From positions 1-8,859 of the forward strand of contig PMXH01000486.1 of assembly GCA_003165855.1 (NCBI GenBank): 8,859 bases of DNA, given 5' to 3'. This document shows, one piece after another, positions 5,881 through 8,859 of the stretch; within the stretch, counting starts at the first letter, position 1; every line of letters starts with the position of its first letter. Source of the stretch: Acidobacteriaceae bacterium. GTDB taxonomy: Bacteria > Acidobacteriota > Terriglobia > Terriglobales > Acidobacteriaceae. Under the pieces are notes generated by a model. It was not told the origin of the DNA. It saw nothing but the letters and a program-made list of their open reading frames with translations, and ran no database searches. The position numbers were made by a program, and so were the translations under genes.

Positions 5881-7208
5881 GCACGGCAAGCATGAGAAAC
5901 GCGCCAGACAGGCTACGTTACGCTCGCTGGGAGCGGGCGGTGCCCGTGTACGGGTTCCCGGTGGTGAACCGTTTTTTTCTTGTGCTGGTGGCCATGACTC
6001 TGCTGGCGTTTCTGTTGACCGCCTACCGCGAACTGGCGGGGCTGGGTCCGGTCAGCGGCATGAACGACGCCTACGGCTGGGGCATCTGGAAGACCTTCAA
6101 CGTGATGGTGCTCACGGCGTTGGGTTCGGGCGCATTCGCGGTGGGAATTGCCGCGTGGGTGTTTCGGCGCAAGCGGCTGCACGCATTGATGCGCATGGCC
6201 CTGCTCACCAGCTTCCTGGCTTACGCCTGCGGTCTGCTTCTGCTGGGCATCGATGCCGGCCGTCCGTGGAACTTCTATTGGATCGTTTTTCCGTGGAAGT
6301 GGAACATGCACTCGCCGCTGGCGGAGGTTGCGATCTGCATGTCGATCTACGCCATGATTCCTCTCGCGGTCGAGAACATTCCTCCCGTGTTGGAGCGACT
6401 GTGGTACTTCGACTCGCGCTTGCGGCCTGGGGTGGAGCGGTTCGAACGCGGTCTGCATAAGTTTTTTCCCTGGATCATTGCAGCGGCTTACCTGTTGCCG
6501 GGCATGCACCAATCGTCATTGGGTGCATTGATGCTGCTGGCGGGAGCACGAGTCCATCCCTTGTGGCAGACGCCGTGGCTACCGCTGCTCTATCTGGGCG
6601 CGGCCACTTTCATGTCGTTCGGGTGCGTTGCCGGAACCACGATGTTGTGTTGCCTGGTATGGAAGCGGGCGATGGACATGGAAGTTCTTGACGAAGCCGC
6701 ACGCATCACCGCGTGGCTGATCTTCGGATGGCTTGCGCTGCGCCTGCTGGATATCGTTTTCCGGGGAGTGCTGGGTACGGCCTTCCACTTGGATCGCTTT
6801 GCGGGCGTGTTCTGGCTGGAGATGTTGCTGGTTTTGATCGGCGGCTGGATGCTTCGCAGTTCTTTGAGGACGCACGAAACGCGAACCATGTTCCTGGGCT
6901 ACATCCTCAGCTCTCTGGGAGGCATGATTTACCGCTTCAGCCCCACGACGCTGGCTTTCCGGCCAAACCCTGAGTCGCTCTATTTTCCCTCCGCCATCGA
7001 AGTCCTGGTATCTCTTGGTTTCATTTGCATGGGCATCGCGGGATTTCTTTTAGTGGTGAAGCGATTTGGCATTCTTCCGGCTCCTCTTCAAGAATGGCAC
7101 GACATGGCGAGCTACTTCCGGTTCCGCAGGCCGTACATTCGCTGGACTGGATATTTCAAGCACGGATACTACGGCGAAAACGAACCTGAGGTAACAGACT
7201 CCGACTAA
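5877..7208 (+). CDS. hybB: Hydrogenase integral membrane subunit HybB (NrfD-like)
   Basis: This 443-residue protein of about ten membrane helices belongs to the NrfD/HybB family, which links periplasmic Fe-S proteins to the quinone pool and, in hydrogenase-2, is thought to couple H2 and quinone chemistry to proton movement. ATG 5877 overlaps the hybA stop, with GAGGG at 5865-5869 located 7 nt upstream. Helices include residues about 33-50, 73-96, 107-125 and 148-165. Strong HybB signatures are LLPGMHQSSLGALM (starting at residue 206) followed by RVHPLWQ, and NMHSPLAEVAICMSIY (143-158). It is longer than E. coli HybB, about 392 residues from memory. Much of the excess is a polar, aromatic and basic C-terminal tail after the last helix, ending YYGENEPEVTDSD. 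The large subunit gene follows after 11 nt. Confidence 0.94.
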   Translation: MSTASMRNAPDRLRYARWERAVPVYGFPVVNRFFLVLVAMTLLAFLLTAYRELAGLGPVSGMNDAYGWGIWKTFNVMVLTALGSGAFAVGIAAWVFRRKRLHALMRMALLTSFLAYACGLLLLGIDAGRPWNFYWIVFPWKWNMHSPLAEVAICMSIYAMIPLAVENIPPVLERLWYFDSRLRPGVERFERGLHKFFPWIIAAAYLLPGMHQSSLGALMLLAGARVHPLWQTPWLPLLYLGAATFMSFGCVAGTTMLCCLVWKRAMDMEVLDEAARITAWLIFGWLALRLLDIVFRGVLGTAFHLDRFAGVFWLEMLLVLIGGWMLRSSLRTHETRTMFLGYILSSLGGMIYRFSPTTLAFRPNPESLYFPSAIEVLVSLGFICMGIAGFLLVVKRFGILPAPLQEWHDMASYFRFRRPYIRWTGYFKHGYYGENEPEVTDSD

Positions 7209-7219
7209 CAGCAGGCCCT

Positions 7220-8859
7220 ATGGCGAAACGAATCACAATTGACCCTATCACCAGAATTGAAGGCCACCTTCGCATCGACGTCGAAGTCGACAACAATGCG
7301 GTCAGCAATGCGTGGGCTTCCTGCACCATGTGGCGCGGCATCGAGACGATTCTGCGCGGCCGCGACCCGCGCGACGCATGGCTTTTTACCCAGCGTTTCT
7401 GCGGGGTGTGCACCACGGTGCACGCCATGGCCAGCGTGCGCGCGGTGGAAGACGCCTTGAAGCTGGAAGTGCCGCTGAACGCACAGTACATTCGCAACCT
7501 CATCCTGATTGCGCACGCGTTGCACGATCACATCGTGCACTTCTATCAGTTGTCCGCGCTGGACTGGGTGGACATCATGGAGATTCCCAAGGCCGATCCG
7601 ACCGCGACCGCAAAATTGGCGGATAGCCTGTCTCCTTGGACGCGCAATTCGCGCAACGAGTTCAAAGCCGCGCAGGACCGGGTGAATGCCGTTGCGAGCA
7701 GCGGCCAGCTCGGGATTTTCATGAACGGTTATTGGGGCCATCCTGCGATGCGGCTCTCGCCTGAAGTGAACCTGCTGGCGTTCTCGCATTACGTGCAGGC
7801 GTTGGAGTATCAGCGCAAAGCTTTGCAGGTAGTTGGAATCCTGGGATCGAAGACGCCGCACATTCAAAACCTGACGGTGGGAGGCGTGGCCAACGCGATC
7901 GACCTGGACAGCGCCAGCGCCCTGAATATGGATCGCCTGGAAATGATCCGCGTGCTGCTGGATGAGGTTGTGCAGTTCATCAACCAGGTCTACTTTGTCG
8001 ACGTCTGCGCCGTCGCTGCCATGTACGCCGACTGGTTCAAGATTGGCAGCGGGGTGAAGAACTATCTTGCTGTCCCCGATTTGCCGCTGGACAGTGCGGG
8101 CACGGCCTACGATCTGCCCGGCGGCACCATCATGAATGGAAACATCGCCGGTGTGCATCCCTACAAGACTGCATCGGACAAGGAGTTTCGCGATGCGGTC
8201 AGCGAAGACGTAGCGCACGCTTACTATCACGGTGAAAAAGCTCTGCATCCCTGGGTTGGAGAAACCGAACCCGATTTCACGGGCTGGAACGGAGAGCAGA
8301 AATACTCCTGGGTGAAGGCGCCGCGCTTCAATGGACAACCGATGCAGGTTGGGCCGTTGGCGCAGGTTCTCGTCGGTTATGCGCAGGGGCATCCGCTGAC
8401 TCAGAAGCATACGAATCTCGCCATCAGCAAGGTGCAAGCCATCGGCGGCGTTCGCGTGACTCCGGACATGCTGCACTCCACGTTGGGACGCCACGCCGCG
8501 CGGGCGATTCGGGCCTCGATGCTGGCGGAGCTGGCGCAGAAACATCTGCAGCTTTTGACCGACAACATCGCGAAGGGGGATTACACGGTCCACAACCAGC
8601 CGGTGTTTCCTGGACACGAAATAGAAGGCGTTGGAACTCACGAGGCGCCGCGCGGCACGCTGTCTCACTGGATCGTAATCAAGGACGAAAAAATCAAAAA
8701 CTACCAGGCGGTTGTGCCTTCAACCTGGAACGCCAGCCCGCGCGATGCTTCCGGCGCGCACGGTCCGTACGAAGCCTCGCTGCTGCACACGCCACTCGCC
8801 CAGCCTGAAGAACCGCTGGAGGTCTTGCGGACTATACACTCCTTCGATCCGTGCATGGC
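7220..8859 (+). CDS. hybC: [NiFe] hydrogenase large subunit, HybC-type, 3' end cut by window
   Basis: This subunit holds the Ni-Fe active site that oxidises or makes H2. The start is ATG 7220, 11 nt after hybB; only a weak AGG at 7213-7215 precedes it, so translation may rely on coupling. The frame stays open to the window end (546 codons plus two bases). The N-terminal signature ITIDPITRIEGHL is at residues 5-17. The first metal-binding pair is in RFCGVCTTVH, Cys61 and Cys64, with His68. The typical central part includes GIFMNGYWGHPAMRLSPEVN and GSKTPHIQNLTVGG. The last residues are SFDPCM (Cys545), so the window ends inside the C-terminal DPCxxCxxH motif; only the second cysteine, the histidine and the cleaved tail are missing. 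It has no signal peptide of its own and is expected to be exported bound to HybO after protease processing. Confidence 0.96.
   Translation, partial: MAKRITIDPITRIEGHLRIDVEVDNNAVSNAWASCTMWRGIETILRGRDPRDAWLFTQRFCGVCTTVHAMASVRAVEDALKLEVPLNAQYIRNLILIAHALHDHIVHFYQLSALDWVDIMEIPKADPTATAKLADSLSPWTRNSRNEFKAAQDRVNAVASSGQLGIFMNGYWGHPAMRLSPEVNLLAFSHYVQALEYQRKALQVVGILGSKTPHIQNLTVGGVANAIDLDSASALNMDRLEMIRVLLDEVVQFINQVYFVDVCAVAAMYADWFKIGSGVKNYLAVPDLPLDSAGTAYDLPGGTIMNGNIAGVHPYKTASDKEFRDAVSEDVAHAYYHGEKALHPWVGETEPDFTGWNGEQKYSWVKAPRFNGQPMQVGPLAQVLVGYAQGHPLTQKHTNLAISKVQAIGGVRVTPDMLHSTLGRHAARAIRASMLAELAQKHLQLLTDNIAKGDYTVHNQPVFPGHEIEGVGTHEAPRGTLSHWIVIKDEKIKNYQAVVPSTWNASPRDASGAHGPYEASLLHTPLAQPEEPLEVLRTIHSFDPCM

Noticed and set aside
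7205..8668. A long open frame (487 codons) on the minus strand opposite hybC
   Set aside because: It lies entirely antisense to a strongly recognised hydrogenase gene, has no recognisable domain, and its openness follows from GC-rich codon bias.
1..8859. CRISPR arrays, insertion sequences, tRNA or rRNA genes
   Set aside because: No regularly spaced direct repeats, no transposase-like frame and no tRNA- or rRNA-like segment were recognised anywhere in the window.

Overview
The window is a GC-rich bacterial chromosomal segment. Its most informative part, positions 3738 to 8859, is the start of a membrane-bound [NiFe] hydrogenase operon in the order small subunit, HybA-type ferredoxin, HybB-type membrane subunit, large subunit. 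This is the hybO-hybA-hybB-hybC layout of E. coli hydrogenase-2, a group 1 (Hyb or 1c-like) uptake or bidirectional enzyme. No rRNA or other firm taxonomic marker is present. The small secreted Tyr/Gly/Pro-rich protein, the GAAA-loop intergenic hairpins and the GC-rich codon use remind me of Acidobacteriota, but this is recollection and inference.

Layout. Positions 1-486 hold the C-terminal third of a citrate lyase alpha chain (CitF), cut by the window edge. Positions 620-820 on the minus strand hold a convincing small membrane-protein gene (66 aa) with a strong Shine-Dalgarno site; it is easy to miss. Positions 821-1136 are non-coding, with two GAAA-loop hairpins and an AT-rich promoter-like patch. 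Positions 1137-2653 hold a YdhS-like (COG4529-type) FAD/NAD(P)-binding protein whose reading frame is broken once, near 1711, by what looks like one missing G. A terminator-like nested hairpin follows at 2661-2714. Positions 2773-3174 on the minus strand encode a small exported protein. Positions 3175-3737 are non-coding and hold four short inverted repeats upstream of the hydrogenase operon.

How the genes work together. HybO (Tat signal, three Fe-S clusters, C-terminal anchor) pairs with HybC (Ni-Fe active site) and should be exported as a folded heterodimer. HybA (Tat signal, 16 cysteines for four [4Fe-4S] clusters, C-terminal anchor) should carry electrons between HybO and the quinone-reactive integral membrane protein HybB. 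The four genes are tightly coupled: a 1-nt gap, a 4-nt overlap and an 11-nt gap. HybO lacks the two extra cysteines of O2-tolerant group 1d enzymes, so a standard O2-sensitive proximal cluster is expected. HybC runs off the window inside its C-terminal DPCxxC motif. Maturation genes such as a HybD-type protease are not visible and would be expected downstream.

I did not find a clearly new biological system. The items most worth a second look are the broken flavoprotein, the unannotated-looking small membrane protein, the inverted repeats upstream of hybO, and the C-terminal extension of HybB.
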